Below are positions 27,208-34,984 of a stretch of DNA of 64,000 bases, one piece after another. Made by a program: the position numbers and the translations under genes. Every line of letters starts with the position of its first letter. Positions within the stretch are counted from its first letter, which is position 1. The notes beneath the pieces are model-generated. The model was not told the origin of the DNA and ran no database searches. It saw nothing but the letters and a program-made list of their open reading frames with translations. This DNA is from MWEI01 sp964600235. Lineage in GTDB: Bacteria; Desulfobacterota; Desulfomonilia; UBA1062. The stretch spans positions 112,233 to 176,232 of the forward strand of contig CAZRIV010000010.1 in NCBI GenBank assembly GCA_964600235.1, given 5' to 3'.

Positions 27208-27711
27208 ATGAAGAAGATGTCAGCTATTCTGTGCATGCTCATATTTCCCTTGTCTTTGTTCGCAATAGACCAGCTTTCTGAATTCGATCTCTCGGAATTC
27301 ACGACATATGGCAGTCTGCACCTTGCAAAAGGGGAGGACTCTGATACGTCGGGCACATTCTGGACACGTTTCATCAACGATCCAAGCAACATGGACTTCT
27401 TTATCAATGAAGAAAGCGGTAATACCATGGAGACCAAGGCAAGCCAGACGCTTCAGGATTCTCCGTATATAGTACCTGATTTTACTGCAACTGTCTCTGT
27501 TGTGGGAGCTGAAGATCCACTTAATGCCGGAATGTCAAAAATTGAGTTTCCCAATGGATTGATAAGGACAAATGAAGGTCCTACCATGGTGGAAGTATGG
27601 CTCGGAGGGCTTGCAGACCAGAGGAATGCAGGGAAAATGTGTGACTTCTACTCTAATCAGATTATGTCCTATACCCACCCGAACAGCGCAATAAGTATCT
27701 CGACTCACTAA
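27208..27711 (+). CDS. Small secreted protein of unknown function
   Basis: I do not recognise this gene. A short basic N-terminus and hydrophobic core (MKKMSAILCMLIFPLSLFA) form a convincing signal peptide, followed by an acidic mature part beginning IDQLSEFDLSEF and ending SAISISTH, about 167 aa in total. The stretch is clearly more AT-rich than the neighbouring efflux operon and dnaJ, and codon use differs, so horizontal acquisition or a decaying gene is possible. In-frame ATGs at 27148 and 27190 also exist; 27208 gives the signal peptide. It stands alone between convergent operons. Confidence 0.45.
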   Translation: MKKMSAILCMLIFPLSLFAIDQLSEFDLSEFTTYGSLHLAKGEDSDTSGTFWTRFINDPSNMDFFINEESGNTMETKASQTLQDSPYIVPDFTATVSVVGAEDPLNAGMSKIEFPNGLIRTNEGPTMVEVWLGGLADQRNAGKMCDFYSNQIMSYTHPNSAISISTH

Positions 27712-27862
27712 TCCGGACTACTTTTGCATAGACAGATGCCTCCCAACCTCAGGTCGTGAACCATAGACGACCGCCATAACCCTCCTCTTTTGCAAATGAA
27801 GAACTGAATGCCCCTTGGGTTTGATGCAGATCGAGAGAACGAGTGTCGGTGCGGCAGAGATT

Positions 27863-28960
27863 TTAGAACCTTCCGAACAGCTTCTTCTTGGGGTCCTTCA
27901 CCTCTTGGTTGCTTATATCGGCGAACTTGCGCAGGAGTTCTTCCTGCTCCCTGGTGAGTTTCTTGGGGATCTGGACCCTGATGCCCACGTGGAGTGATCC
28001 GAGCCCTGAGTGCCTGAGGTGCTTTATGCCCCGGTCCTTGATGGTGTAGATCTCGTTGGGCTGCGTGCCGGGCTTTATCTCCAGATCCGTCTCGCCGTCC
28101 AGGGTAGGCACCTTGATGGTCGTGCCCAGGGTCGCCTGCACGAAGCTGACGGGCATCTCGACGTAGAGGTCGTCGCCCTGTCTGACGAAGGTGTCATGCT
28201 GTTTGAGGTTGATGAAGACATACAGGTCGCCCGGAGGCCCGCCGAGTTCACCCAGCTCGCCTTCGCCGGGGACTCGCATGGTGGCGCCGGTGTCCACCCC
28301 GGCTGGGATCTTGACCTTCAGGTGCTTTCTCTTGGTGACATGGCCGGTGCCCCTGCAGGGCCTGCACGGCTTCTTGATAACCTGGCCCGCGCCCCTGCAG
28401 GAAGGGCAGGTGGTGCTGATGGTGAAAAAACCCTGTGTTTTGTGGACCTGGCCCCTGCCCCCGCAGGTGGCGCATCGCTCAGGTGATGTGCCTGCCTCGG
28501 CGCCGCTCCCCTTGCACTCTTCGCACGGTTCGGTCTTGGGGATGTCCAGCTCGATCTCGGTGCCCTTTGCGGCCTGTTCCAGGGTGATGGTGGAGTCGTA
28601 TCTGAGGTCGGCGCCCTTGGTGGGCCTTCTCCGCCCCCCCCTCCTGCCGCCGGGGAAACCGAACATGTCTCCGAAGATGTCGGAGAAGCTGCTGAATATG
28701 TCGTTGAAATCGGTGAACTCGTGGAAGTTGCTGCGGGAAAGGCCCTCATGGCCGTACTGGTCGTACAGGCGCCTTTTCTCAGAATCGTGGAGCACCTCGT
28801 AGGCCTCGGCGGCCTCCTTGAAGCTGGCTTCGGCCTTGGCGTCGCCGGGGTTTCGGTCCGGATGGTATTTCAGGGCAAGCTGACGATAGGCCTTCTTTAT
28901 CTCATCCGCGCCCGCTGCCTTGGGTACTCCCAGTATCTCGTAGTAATCCCTCTTTGTCAT
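27863..28960 (-). CDS. dnaJ: Chaperone protein DnaJ (Hsp40)
   Basis: Type I J-protein, 365 aa, stimulating DnaK ATPase. The J-domain has the HPD motif in LKYHPDRNPGDAKAE. A G/F-rich linker follows (FGDMFGFPGGRRGGRRR), then four zinc-binding repeats CEECKGSG, CATCGGRG, CPSCRGAG and CRPCRGTG, and the C-terminal substrate domain. It is separate from the hrcA-grpE-dnaK operon, instead overlapping rpoZ by 4 bp (ATGA) at the end of the fbp-fba-rpoZ-dnaJ series. Confidence 0.96.
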   Translation of the reverse strand: MTKRDYYEILGVPKAAGADEIKKAYRQLALKYHPDRNPGDAKAEASFKEAAEAYEVLHDSEKRRLYDQYGHEGLSRSNFHEFTDFNDIFSSFSDIFGDMFGFPGGRRGGRRRPTKGADLRYDSTITLEQAAKGTEIELDIPKTEPCEECKGSGAEAGTSPERCATCGGRGQVHKTQGFFTISTTCPSCRGAGQVIKKPCRPCRGTGHVTKRKHLKVKIPAGVDTGATMRVPGEGELGELGGPPGDLYVFINLKQHDTFVRQGDDLYVEMPVSFVQATLGTTIKVPTLDGETDLEIKPGTQPNEIYTIKDRGIKHLRHSGLGSLHVGIRVQIPKKLTREQEELLRKFADISNQEVKDPKKKLFGRF

Positions 28961-29151
28961 GAACGCTCGTGCAGCGTGATCTTTCCCTCGGCAAGCTCGC
29001 GCAGCGCAGTGACCACAAACTTGTTGTCCTTGCGTCTGCTTAAGGGGTTGGACCCTTTCAGGAGCTGCTTGGTACGCTTGGATGCAGCCACGGCCAGGGA
29101 AAAACGATCATGTACCTTTTCCAAACAATCTTCTACCGTTACTCTTGCCAT
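28957..29151 (-). CDS. rpoZ: RNA polymerase omega subunit
   Basis: 64-aa omega subunit that helps assemble beta' into core RNA polymerase. The start MARVTVEDCLEKVHDRF and the central LAVAASKRTKQL with the following KFVVTALRELAEGKI are typical. Length is at the short end of the family (about 65-90). Its stop overlaps the dnaJ start codon, so translation is probably coupled. Confidence 0.92.
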   Translation of the reverse strand: MARVTVEDCLEKVHDRFSLAVAASKRTKQLLKGSNPLSRRKDNKFVVTALRELAEGKITLHERS

Positions 29152-29237
29152 TATTACCTTCCTGGTTTTCGAATGAGAGCATCAGAGCTCATGCCATACA
29201 ATTTAATAACCGTCAAGGGCCATGATACCCGTGAGTC

Positions 29238-30515
29238 TCAGTCGTCGTAATTTCCCGTCCCGGCCTCCTTTTTGTGAAGAGTCTTTACCCGGTCCATGAT
29301 CTTCTCTTTTGTCCATTCCCTGGGATCTTCGATGGTGCTTCCCTTGGGGCCCAGGTCATAAGACCCCTTCTCAAGGATGGCCTCCATGGCTAAGGGCGCG
29401 GTATCTTCGGCATTGAACCACTTCACCAGCAGGTCATGGACAAAGTCTTCGACACCTCTTGCCATGCGGTCGCGGATCTCTTTCGGCTGGGCGAGCAGCT
29501 TGTTCTCAAAGGGCAGGTTCAGGTTCTTGTAGTCGCCCGCCTTGAGCGATTTGCTCTGGGCATGGGCCACCATCTCGGCCCACAGCTCATCGGTCACCCC
29601 TTCGTCAGACATCTTGATGAAGTTCTTCTGGTCGTCCAAGATGGCGTTGCCGTACTCGTTGACCTTCACCCCCCAGGAGAGCATCTGCAGGGCAGTGGCG
29701 ACGTTGGCCTTGGTGGTGCGCGTCTCTGTGGCTATGCGCTTGAGACGCTCGTAGCTGTTGCCGGACGTGCCGTGCTGGGCGCCGGACAGGCCGTATTTTG
29801 CCAGGGCATCGTGGATGGTTTTTGTCAGCTCCACGTCTATGCCAGATGAAGAGGCCTCGATCCCGTGGGTGGTGCCGTTGTTCAGCGCGATCCAGTCCGG
29901 GAAGATGCCGTTGGCGTTGAGCCCCTGGATGAGGAACAGGGCTTCTTCGGGGGTGGAGAGCCCCTCCTTGCCCTTGATCTCGCCCACCTCGGTCTCATAG
30001 CCGGCCCACGAGGGTATGTAGCTGTTAAGCTCCAGGTTGGCAAAAAGGTTTTCCTCATCCACCATGTGGGAGGCGTCGATGGCGATGGAGGTGATGCCGG
30101 CATCGAACATGGAGGGGATGTCCACCTTGGCCTTCCCGACTTCCGGCTGCTTCTTGAGCCCGAAATGGTCTGCATGGATGGCAACGGGTATGGTGATGCC
30201 CAGTTCGTTGCAGATGCTGTCGGCATAGCGTGCCAGGTTCCACATGCTCATGGGGCAATAGCCGGCCTCGCTCTTGGCTATTTCGAGGATGACGGCAGCA
30301 TTGGCCTTCTGAGCGGCCTTAAGGACCCCTTTGATGATGATGCTGTTGCGGGCATTGGCAGCGATGGTCATGGCCTTGCCCTTCTTGATCATGGCCCGGT
30401 CGATGACCTTGCCGCTCACGATAAGGGCCTTGGAGTTGGGGAACAGCTTGACAATGTTCGGTGGACGGCCGATCTCAAGGGCCTTTTTGAAGTCTTTCGA
30501 TTTAACTTTCGCCAT
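29238..30515 (-). CDS. fba: Class II fructose-bisphosphate aldolase, long form
   Basis: Zn-dependent aldolase interconverting fructose-1,6-bisphosphate with dihydroxyacetone phosphate and glyceraldehyde-3-phosphate. Metal and substrate motifs are visible: PVAIHADHFG (Zn-binding His, catalytic Asp region), IDASHMVDEENL, ETEVGEIKGKEG and NNGTTHGIE. At 425 aa it is longer than the common 310-360. Start chosen at ATG 30515 because GAGGAGG lies 6 nt upstream; a TTG at 30530 would sit in that ribosome-binding site. It is 48 bp downstream of fbp, so the pair probably serves gluconeogenesis. Confidence 0.92.
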   Translation of the reverse strand: MAKVKSKDFKKALEIGRPPNIVKLFPNSKALIVSGKVIDRAMIKKGKAMTIAANARNSIIIKGVLKAAQKANAAVILEIAKSEAGYCPMSMWNLARYADSICNELGITIPVAIHADHFGLKKQPEVGKAKVDIPSMFDAGITSIAIDASHMVDEENLFANLELNSYIPSWAGYETEVGEIKGKEGLSTPEEALFLIQGLNANGIFPDWIALNNGTTHGIEASSSGIDVELTKTIHDALAKYGLSGAQHGTSGNSYERLKRIATETRTTKANVATALQMLSWGVKVNEYGNAILDDQKNFIKMSDEGVTDELWAEMVAHAQSKSLKAGDYKNLNLPFENKLLAQPKEIRDRMARGVEDFVHDLLVKWFNAEDTAPLAMEAILEKGSYDLGPKGSTIEDPREWTKEKIMDRVKTLHKKEAGTGNYDD

Positions 30516-30563
30516 GGCATGCCTCCTCAATGGTATGGATATTTTCTGCCGGATCGACTGCGC

Positions 30564-31574
30564 CTAGTTCTTCTTCGCGAACTGCTCGTATTCCAGTACA
30601 TCGTCCTTGGACCCGATGATGAGCGGGACCCTCTGGTGCAAAGCAGTGGGTTTGATGCCAAGGATCGGCTCATAACCCGTGGATGCATACCCCCCCGCCT
30701 GCTCGGCGATGAATGCCAGAGGGTTGGCCTCGTAGAGGAGCCTGAGCTTGCCCGTGGGTTTTTTGGGGTCCTTGATGTCTTCGGGGTAGAGAAAGATGCC
30801 GCCCTTTAGCAGGTTGCGGTGGAAGTCGGCCACCAGGGACCCGATATAGCGCGACGAATATGGCTTCTTCAGGGTATTGTTCTCGGACTTCAGGTACTCG
30901 ATGTATTCCTTTGTGCCCTTTTTCCAGTACGGGGCGTTCCCCTCGTTGGTGCTGTAGATCTTTCCCCGCTTGGGCATCTTGATGTCGGGGTGCGACAGGA
31001 TGAACTCGCCCACGCTCGGATCGAGGCTGAAGCCGTTGACACCGGTGCCGGTGGAGTAGACCAGGATGGTGCTTGAGCTGTAGATGATGTAGCCGGCGCC
31101 GAACAGCTTGTGACCTGTCTGGAGGCAGTCTTCCAGTGTGCCGTCTCCGCTGTCGGTCATCCTCCTGTAGATGCCGAAGATGGTGCCGATGGAGACGTTC
31201 ACATCGATGTTGGTGGACCCGTCCAGGGGGTCGAACATGACAACATAGTCTCCCTTGGGATATTCATTGGGTATGGGGATCATGTCGGGCTCTTCTTCGG
31301 AGGCCATGACACACACCTTGCCTATATAATTCAGCGCATTGATGAAGACCTTGTTTGCATAGATATCCAGCTTCTGGACATCATCCCCTGAGATGTTCGT
31401 CTTGCCGGCCTTCCCGAGGATGTCCTCCACGAGGCCGGCGTGGGAGACCTGGGCTGCCACGACCTTGGCGGCAAAGATGATCTGGCTCAGAATGGAGCTG
31501 AAATCTCCCTTGCCCCCGTATTTGCGCTGCTCATCCATGATGTGACGGTCTAAGGAGATAATGGTATCGTTCAT
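30564..31574 (-). CDS. fbp: Fructose-1,6-bisphosphatase class I
   Basis: Hydrolyses fructose-1,6-bisphosphate to fructose-6-phosphate in gluconeogenesis. The metal-binding motif DPLDGSTNIDVNVSIGTIFG is intact, with ASEEEPDMI upstream and the substrate-binding region KPYSSRYIGSLVADFHRNLL. At 336 aa it has normal size. ATG 31574 is preceded by AAGGGGG; the frame stays open far upstream (to about 31964) but that extension has no family similarity and crosses the trp leader. First gene of a likely fbp-fba-rpoZ-dnaJ transcript, divergent from trp. Confidence 0.95.
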   Translation of the reverse strand: MNDTIISLDRHIMDEQRKYGGKGDFSSILSQIIFAAKVVAAQVSHAGLVEDILGKAGKTNISGDDVQKLDIYANKVFINALNYIGKVCVMASEEEPDMIPIPNEYPKGDYVVMFDPLDGSTNIDVNVSIGTIFGIYRRMTDSGDGTLEDCLQTGHKLFGAGYIIYSSSTILVYSTGTGVNGFSLDPSVGEFILSHPDIKMPKRGKIYSTNEGNAPYWKKGTKEYIEYLKSENNTLKKPYSSRYIGSLVADFHRNLLKGGIFLYPEDIKDPKKPTGKLRLLYEANPLAFIAEQAGGYASTGYEPILGIKPTALHQRVPLIIGSKDDVLEYEQFAKKN

Positions 31575-31629
31575 AGTGCCCCCTTGTGTTTGTAGGTGAT
31601 GGTGGTAAAGGCCAGTGCGAACACTGAAT

Positions 31630-31658
31630 ATGATATCTTCCAGGGGGTTAAAAATCAA
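31630..31658 (-). promoter_or_regulatory. Probable sigma-70-type promoter of fbp
   Basis: On the minus strand TTGATT (31658-31653) is followed after 17 bp by TATCAT (31635-31630), ending 55 bp before the fbp ATG. The sequence from here to the trp promoter (31659-31827) shows no gene or structure I can support. Confidence 0.5.
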
Positions 31659-31827
31659 GACAATAGAAAGGGATGAGCCAGTAATTGTTGGAAAGTGGAT
31701 ATGCGGTGATGATACGTGGTCTCGGCGGGATGATTTTGCCAATGGTTGTCTATGGACCGGATTCCGGTTCGTCCGTGGCCTACATGCTCGATAGAAATAA
31801 CCTGCATTCCCTCTCAAGAAAAAAAGA

Positions 31828-31856
31828 TTGACAGCCGATATGTTTCTATATATAGA
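31828..31856 (+). promoter_or_regulatory. Probable trp operon promoter
   Basis: TTGACA (31828-31833), a 17-bp spacer and TATAGA (31851-31856) form a good sigma-70-type promoter. The -10 element lies inside the palindrome at 31841-31860. The expected start point (about 31863) falls on the first ATG of the leader peptide. Confidence 0.65.
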
Positions 31857-31860
31857 AACA
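31841..31860. promoter_or_regulatory. Perfect 20-bp palindrome over the trp promoter, candidate repressor operator
   Basis: TGTTTCTATATATAGAAACA is identical to its own reverse complement over all 20 bases and covers the -10 element. This is the position of a repressor operator. It does not resemble the E. coli TrpR operator core (CTAG-based), so the regulator is unknown. Confidence 0.6.
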
Positions 31861-31862
31861 CC

Positions 31863-31946
31863 ATGATGAGAATAAATACAGCTCAGACGAGAATCAGGTG
31901 GTGGTGGCGCACTGGGAATAATGGCGTATGGGGAGGTTTGCCTTAG
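31863..31946 (+). CDS. trpL: trp operon leader peptide with three tandem Trp codons
   Basis: 27-codon reading frame starting ATGATG and ending TAG. It encodes MMRINTAQTRIRWWWRTG and nine more residues, with TGG TGG TGG at 31899-31907 and a fourth Trp codon at 31929. Three consecutive Trp codons just before a terminator upstream of trpE are the hallmark of ribosome-mediated attenuation: low charged tRNA-Trp stalls the ribosome here and frees downstream RNA to form the antiterminator. No Shine-Dalgarno sequence precedes it, and the predicted transcript begins at or next to the ATG, so it may be translated leaderless. Confidence 0.85.
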   Translation: MMRINTAQTRIRWWWRTGNNGVWGGLP

Positions 31947-32005
31947 GGCTTCAATCAGCCACATGTGAAAGCGGCAAGCTTCTTGATGGGCTTGCCGCTT
32001 TTTTT
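31936..32005 (+). terminator. trp attenuator: antiterminator and rho-independent terminator
   Basis: The terminator stem is GCGGCAAGC (31971-31979) with GCTTGCCGC (31990-31998), a perfect 9-bp stem extended by A-T pairs and followed by seven T's (31999-32005). Its left arm can instead pair with GTTTGCC (31936-31942) near the end of the leader peptide, giving a 7-bp antiterminator with one G-U pair. The structure ends about 20 bp before the trpE ATG. Confidence 0.88.
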
Positions 32006-32023
32006 ATACCTTAGGAGAACATA

Positions 32024-33415
32024 ATGCCGGAGAAGTTGAAGATGATCAGAGACATGGCAGACCAGGGCGTTCTCGTGATGCAGAGCATGGCCTGCGACAC
32101 CGTCACACCGGTTGGTGCCTACAATGCCCTTGTGGGCGAAGACCAGGGGTTCCTGCTGGAATCCGTGCCCGTGGCCTACAGCTTTGTGGGCCGTTTCGAG
32201 AATGACGGGATAATCGAGGTCAGGGAAGGCCAGGTTGATCCCTGGGCCATGATTCCCAGGATCGCCAACCCCTTAAGCTTTGACCAGAGCGGCCTTCCGC
32301 CCTTCATAGGCGGGTACGTGGGCTATATAGGCTATGACATGGTCAGGGGCGTGGAAGAGCTCCCGCGGCCCGCAAAAGCATCGGGCTTTCCCGATGCCCT
32401 GCTGGGAAGGGTAATGACCCTGCTGGTCTTTGACCACCTGAGGCAGGACCTCAAGCTCCTCCACGTGATCCCACGGCCCGGCGTAAGCGATGAAGAGGCA
32501 GCCTCCATTGCGCGCCAGCGGTTTTCCGAGATCGAGGACGCGCTCTACTCCGGCAGCATCAGTGCCAAGCCCGAGATGCCCCGCATACGGGGGATTGCGG
32601 AGGTCTCGTTGACCGACAGGGAGTTCTGCGATGCCGTGCTTAAGGCCAAGGATTATCTGCACAGGGGCGACATCATGCAGGTGGTCCTCTCCCGCAGGGT
32701 CCGGCTCGACCTTGAAGGCTCCCCTTTCGACATCTACCGCAGGCTCAGGCGAATAAACCCTTCACCATATCTCTTCTTCATGAGAATGGCCGGCGTGACG
32801 CTCATCGGTTCGTCCCCCGAGGAGATGGTGAGGCTCCAGGGAGACACCATCACCACGGTCCCCATTGCCGGGACCAGGCCACGGGGGAGCAGTGAGATCG
32901 AAGACGATCATCTCATGCAGGACCTCCTGAGCGACGAGAAAGAGCGCGCAGAGCACCTCATGCTTCTGGACCTGGCACGCAACGACGTGGGCAGGGTATG
33001 CGCGCCGGGCACGGTGAAGGTGGTGACCCGTGAAAAGGTGAGGCTCTACTCACATGTGATGCACATCGTCTCGTGCGTCGAAGGCACGCGCCGGGAAGAT
33101 GTGGACGCCGTCGACGTGCTGAAGGCAACCTTCCCCGCCGGTACCGTATCGGGTGCGCCCAAGGTGAGGGCCATGGAGATCATCGACGAGTTGGAAGGCA
33201 GGTGCCGGGGCCCCTATGCAGGCGCAGTGGGCTATCTTTCGTACAACGGCAACATGGATACGGGCATCATCATCCGCACCATATTTTCACGGGGCGGCCA
33301 GACATATGTCCAGGCAGGTGCGGGCATCGTCTGGGACTCCATACCGGAGCGCGAGCTCAAGGAGATAGGCAACAAGCTTAAGGCGCTTCAGCAGGCCCTG
33401 GGAGGGATATCATGA
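32024..33415 (+). CDS. trpE: Anthranilate synthase component I
   Basis: Converts chorismate and NH3 (from glutamine via TrpG) to anthranilate. At 463 aa it has normal length. The N-terminal Trp feedback site motif LLES (residues 44-47) is conserved, and the catalytic C-terminal half contains SSPEEMVRLQGDTITTVPIA, GTRPRG, LLDLARNDVGRV, FPAGTVSGAPKVRAMEIIDE and YVQAGAGIVWDS. GGAG precedes the ATG. First structural gene of an unbroken trpEGDCFBA operon; overlaps trpG by 4 bp. Confidence 0.96.
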   Translation: MPEKLKMIRDMADQGVLVMQSMACDTVTPVGAYNALVGEDQGFLLESVPVAYSFVGRFENDGIIEVREGQVDPWAMIPRIANPLSFDQSGLPPFIGGYVGYIGYDMVRGVEELPRPAKASGFPDALLGRVMTLLVFDHLRQDLKLLHVIPRPGVSDEEAASIARQRFSEIEDALYSGSISAKPEMPRIRGIAEVSLTDREFCDAVLKAKDYLHRGDIMQVVLSRRVRLDLEGSPFDIYRRLRRINPSPYLFFMRMAGVTLIGSSPEEMVRLQGDTITTVPIAGTRPRGSSEIEDDHLMQDLLSDEKERAEHLMLLDLARNDVGRVCAPGTVKVVTREKVRLYSHVMHIVSCVEGTRREDVDAVDVLKATFPAGTVSGAPKVRAMEIIDELEGRCRGPYAGAVGYLSYNGNMDTGIIIRTIFSRGGQTYVQAGAGIVWDSIPERELKEIGNKLKALQQALGGIS

Positions 33416-33993
33416 TACTCATGATCGACAACTTCGACTCGTTCACCTACAACCTGGTCCAGGCCATAGCCGCCCGCGGCGAAGAGGTCGTGGTAAGAAG
33501 GAACAATGCCATCGACGTTGATGGCGTAAGGGCACTGCGCCCATCCGCCGTCATCATCTCGCCCGGGCCCGGCACCCCACATGATGCGGGCATATCCCTG
33601 GATCTGATTAAAAACCTGGCCGGAACCATCCCCATCCTGGGCGTCTGCCTGGGCCACCAGTGCCTTGCCCAGGCCTTTGGCGGACACATCGTGCTTGCAA
33701 AAAAGGTCATGCACGGCAAGCTCAGCAGGATCGCCCACGACGGTTCAGGTCTCTTCCAAGGAATCCCGGACAACTTTTCGGCCGTGAGGTACCATTCCCT
33801 GGCTGTTGACGAGGCGAGCCTTCCTTCGGGCTTCCGCGTGTGCGCCAGGGCCTTTGACGACGGCGAGATCATGGCCATCTGCAACGAGGAGATGCAGCTC
33901 TACGGTGTCCAGTTCCATCCCGAATCCATTGCCACCGACTTCGGTGAGGAGATACTCGAGCATTTTATTTTTAAGACAAGGAGGCTCTCATGA
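33412..33993 (+). CDS. trpG: Anthranilate synthase component II (glutamine amidotransferase)
   Basis: Class I glutamine amidotransferase (193 aa) supplying ammonia to TrpE. The oxyanion motif SPGPGTP, nucleophile Cys in LGVCLGHQCLAQAFGG and the catalytic His-Glu in VQFHPESI are all present. The start MILMIDNFDSFTYNLVQ is diagnostic. It is a stand-alone amidotransferase, not fused to TrpD or TrpE. Four-base overlaps with trpE and trpD point to coupled translation. Use in folate synthesis (pabA role) is also possible. Confidence 0.95.
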   Translation: MILMIDNFDSFTYNLVQAIAARGEEVVVRRNNAIDVDGVRALRPSAVIISPGPGTPHDAGISLDLIKNLAGTIPILGVCLGHQCLAQAFGGHIVLAKKVMHGKLSRIAHDGSGLFQGIPDNFSAVRYHSLAVDEASLPSGFRVCARAFDDGEIMAICNEEMQLYGVQFHPESIATDFGEEILEHFIFKTRRLS

Positions 33994-34982
33994 AGGCGTA
34001 TTTTGAAAAGGTGATAGCAGGACAGCACTTGAATCCGGCCGAGATGGAGCAGGCCTTCGACCTGATCATGTCGGGCCAGGCAAACGACGTACAGATAGGA
34101 GGGTTTCTGACGGCCTTACGGATCAAGGGAGAAACCCCGGAAGAGATCGAGACCGCTGCCCGCGTCATGCGCAAAAAGGCATTGCCCGTGGATACCGGGT
34201 GCCCGGTAGTGGTGGACACCTGCGGCACCGGCGGCGACGGGGCCTCCACCTTCAATATCTCCACTGCCGTAGCCTTCATCATGGCAGGCGCCGGGTACAA
34301 GGTGGCCAAACACGGCAACCGTTCCGTGAGCTCTTCCTCCGGGAGTGCGGACTGCCTGGAGGCCCTGGGCGTTCCCATCAACCTGGGGCCGGATGAGGCT
34401 GCGAAAGCGATCCAGGAAAAAGGATTCTGCTTCCTGTTCGCTCCGGCCTACCACCCGACCATGAAGTATGCGATGCCTGCCCGCAAGCAGCTGGGGATCA
34501 GGACCATATTCAATACCCTTGGGCCCCTGGCCAACCCGGCAGGCGCCACCAATCAGGTGATCGGGCTGTACAGCGCATCACTTATCAACCCCATCATCAA
34601 GGCATTGAAGAATATTGGGCTGAAAGGCGCCATGGTGGTACACAGTGGGCTGGATGAGGTGTCCATTTCAGGCCCCACCAGGTATGCGCGCCTGGCCCAC
34701 CAGAAGATCACGGAGGGTGAGATCACCCCTGATGACGCAGGGCTTGCCCCCATGTCCATGGAAGAGCTCAAGGTCTCGACTCCCGCAGAGTCTGCGCAGA
34801 AGATACTTGCTCTTTTTAATGGCTCTCTGAAAGGTGCATGCCTGAACAGCCTTCTGTTGAACGCTGCAGCGGCCTTCATGGCCGTGGACCCTTCCGTGGA
34901 TGTCAAGGGCGGGGTGACCCTCGCCCGGGATGTGATCGGCAGCGGGGCCGCCATGGAAGCGCTGAAACGGGCCAGGGCATAA
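33990..34982 (+). CDS. trpD: Anthranilate phosphoribosyltransferase
   Basis: Transfers phosphoribose from PRPP to anthranilate (330 aa). The PRPP-binding loop CGTGGDGASTFNIST, the KHGNRSVSSSSGSAD motif and the anthranilate-binding HPTMKYAMPARKQLGIRT block with TIFNTLGPLANPA are conserved. AAGGAGG precedes the ATG, which overlaps the trpG stop. Confidence 0.96.
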   Translation: MKAYFEKVIAGQHLNPAEMEQAFDLIMSGQANDVQIGGFLTALRIKGETPEEIETAARVMRKKALPVDTGCPVVVDTCGTGGDGASTFNISTAVAFIMAGAGYKVAKHGNRSVSSSSGSADCLEALGVPINLGPDEAAKAIQEKGFCFLFAPAYHPTMKYAMPARKQLGIRTIFNTLGPLANPAGATNQVIGLYSASLINPIIKALKNIGLKGAMVVHSGLDEVSISGPTRYARLAHQKITEGEITPDDAGLAPMSMEELKVSTPAESAQKILALFNGSLKGACLNSLLLNAAAAFMAVDPSVDVKGGVTLARDVIGSGAAMEALKRARA

Positions 34983-34984
34983 GC

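Noticed and set aside
34838..34984. Upstream extension of the trpC frame inside trpD
   Set aside because: Overlaps the conserved end of trpD and adds an Arg-rich sequence not found in indole-glycerol-phosphate synthases.
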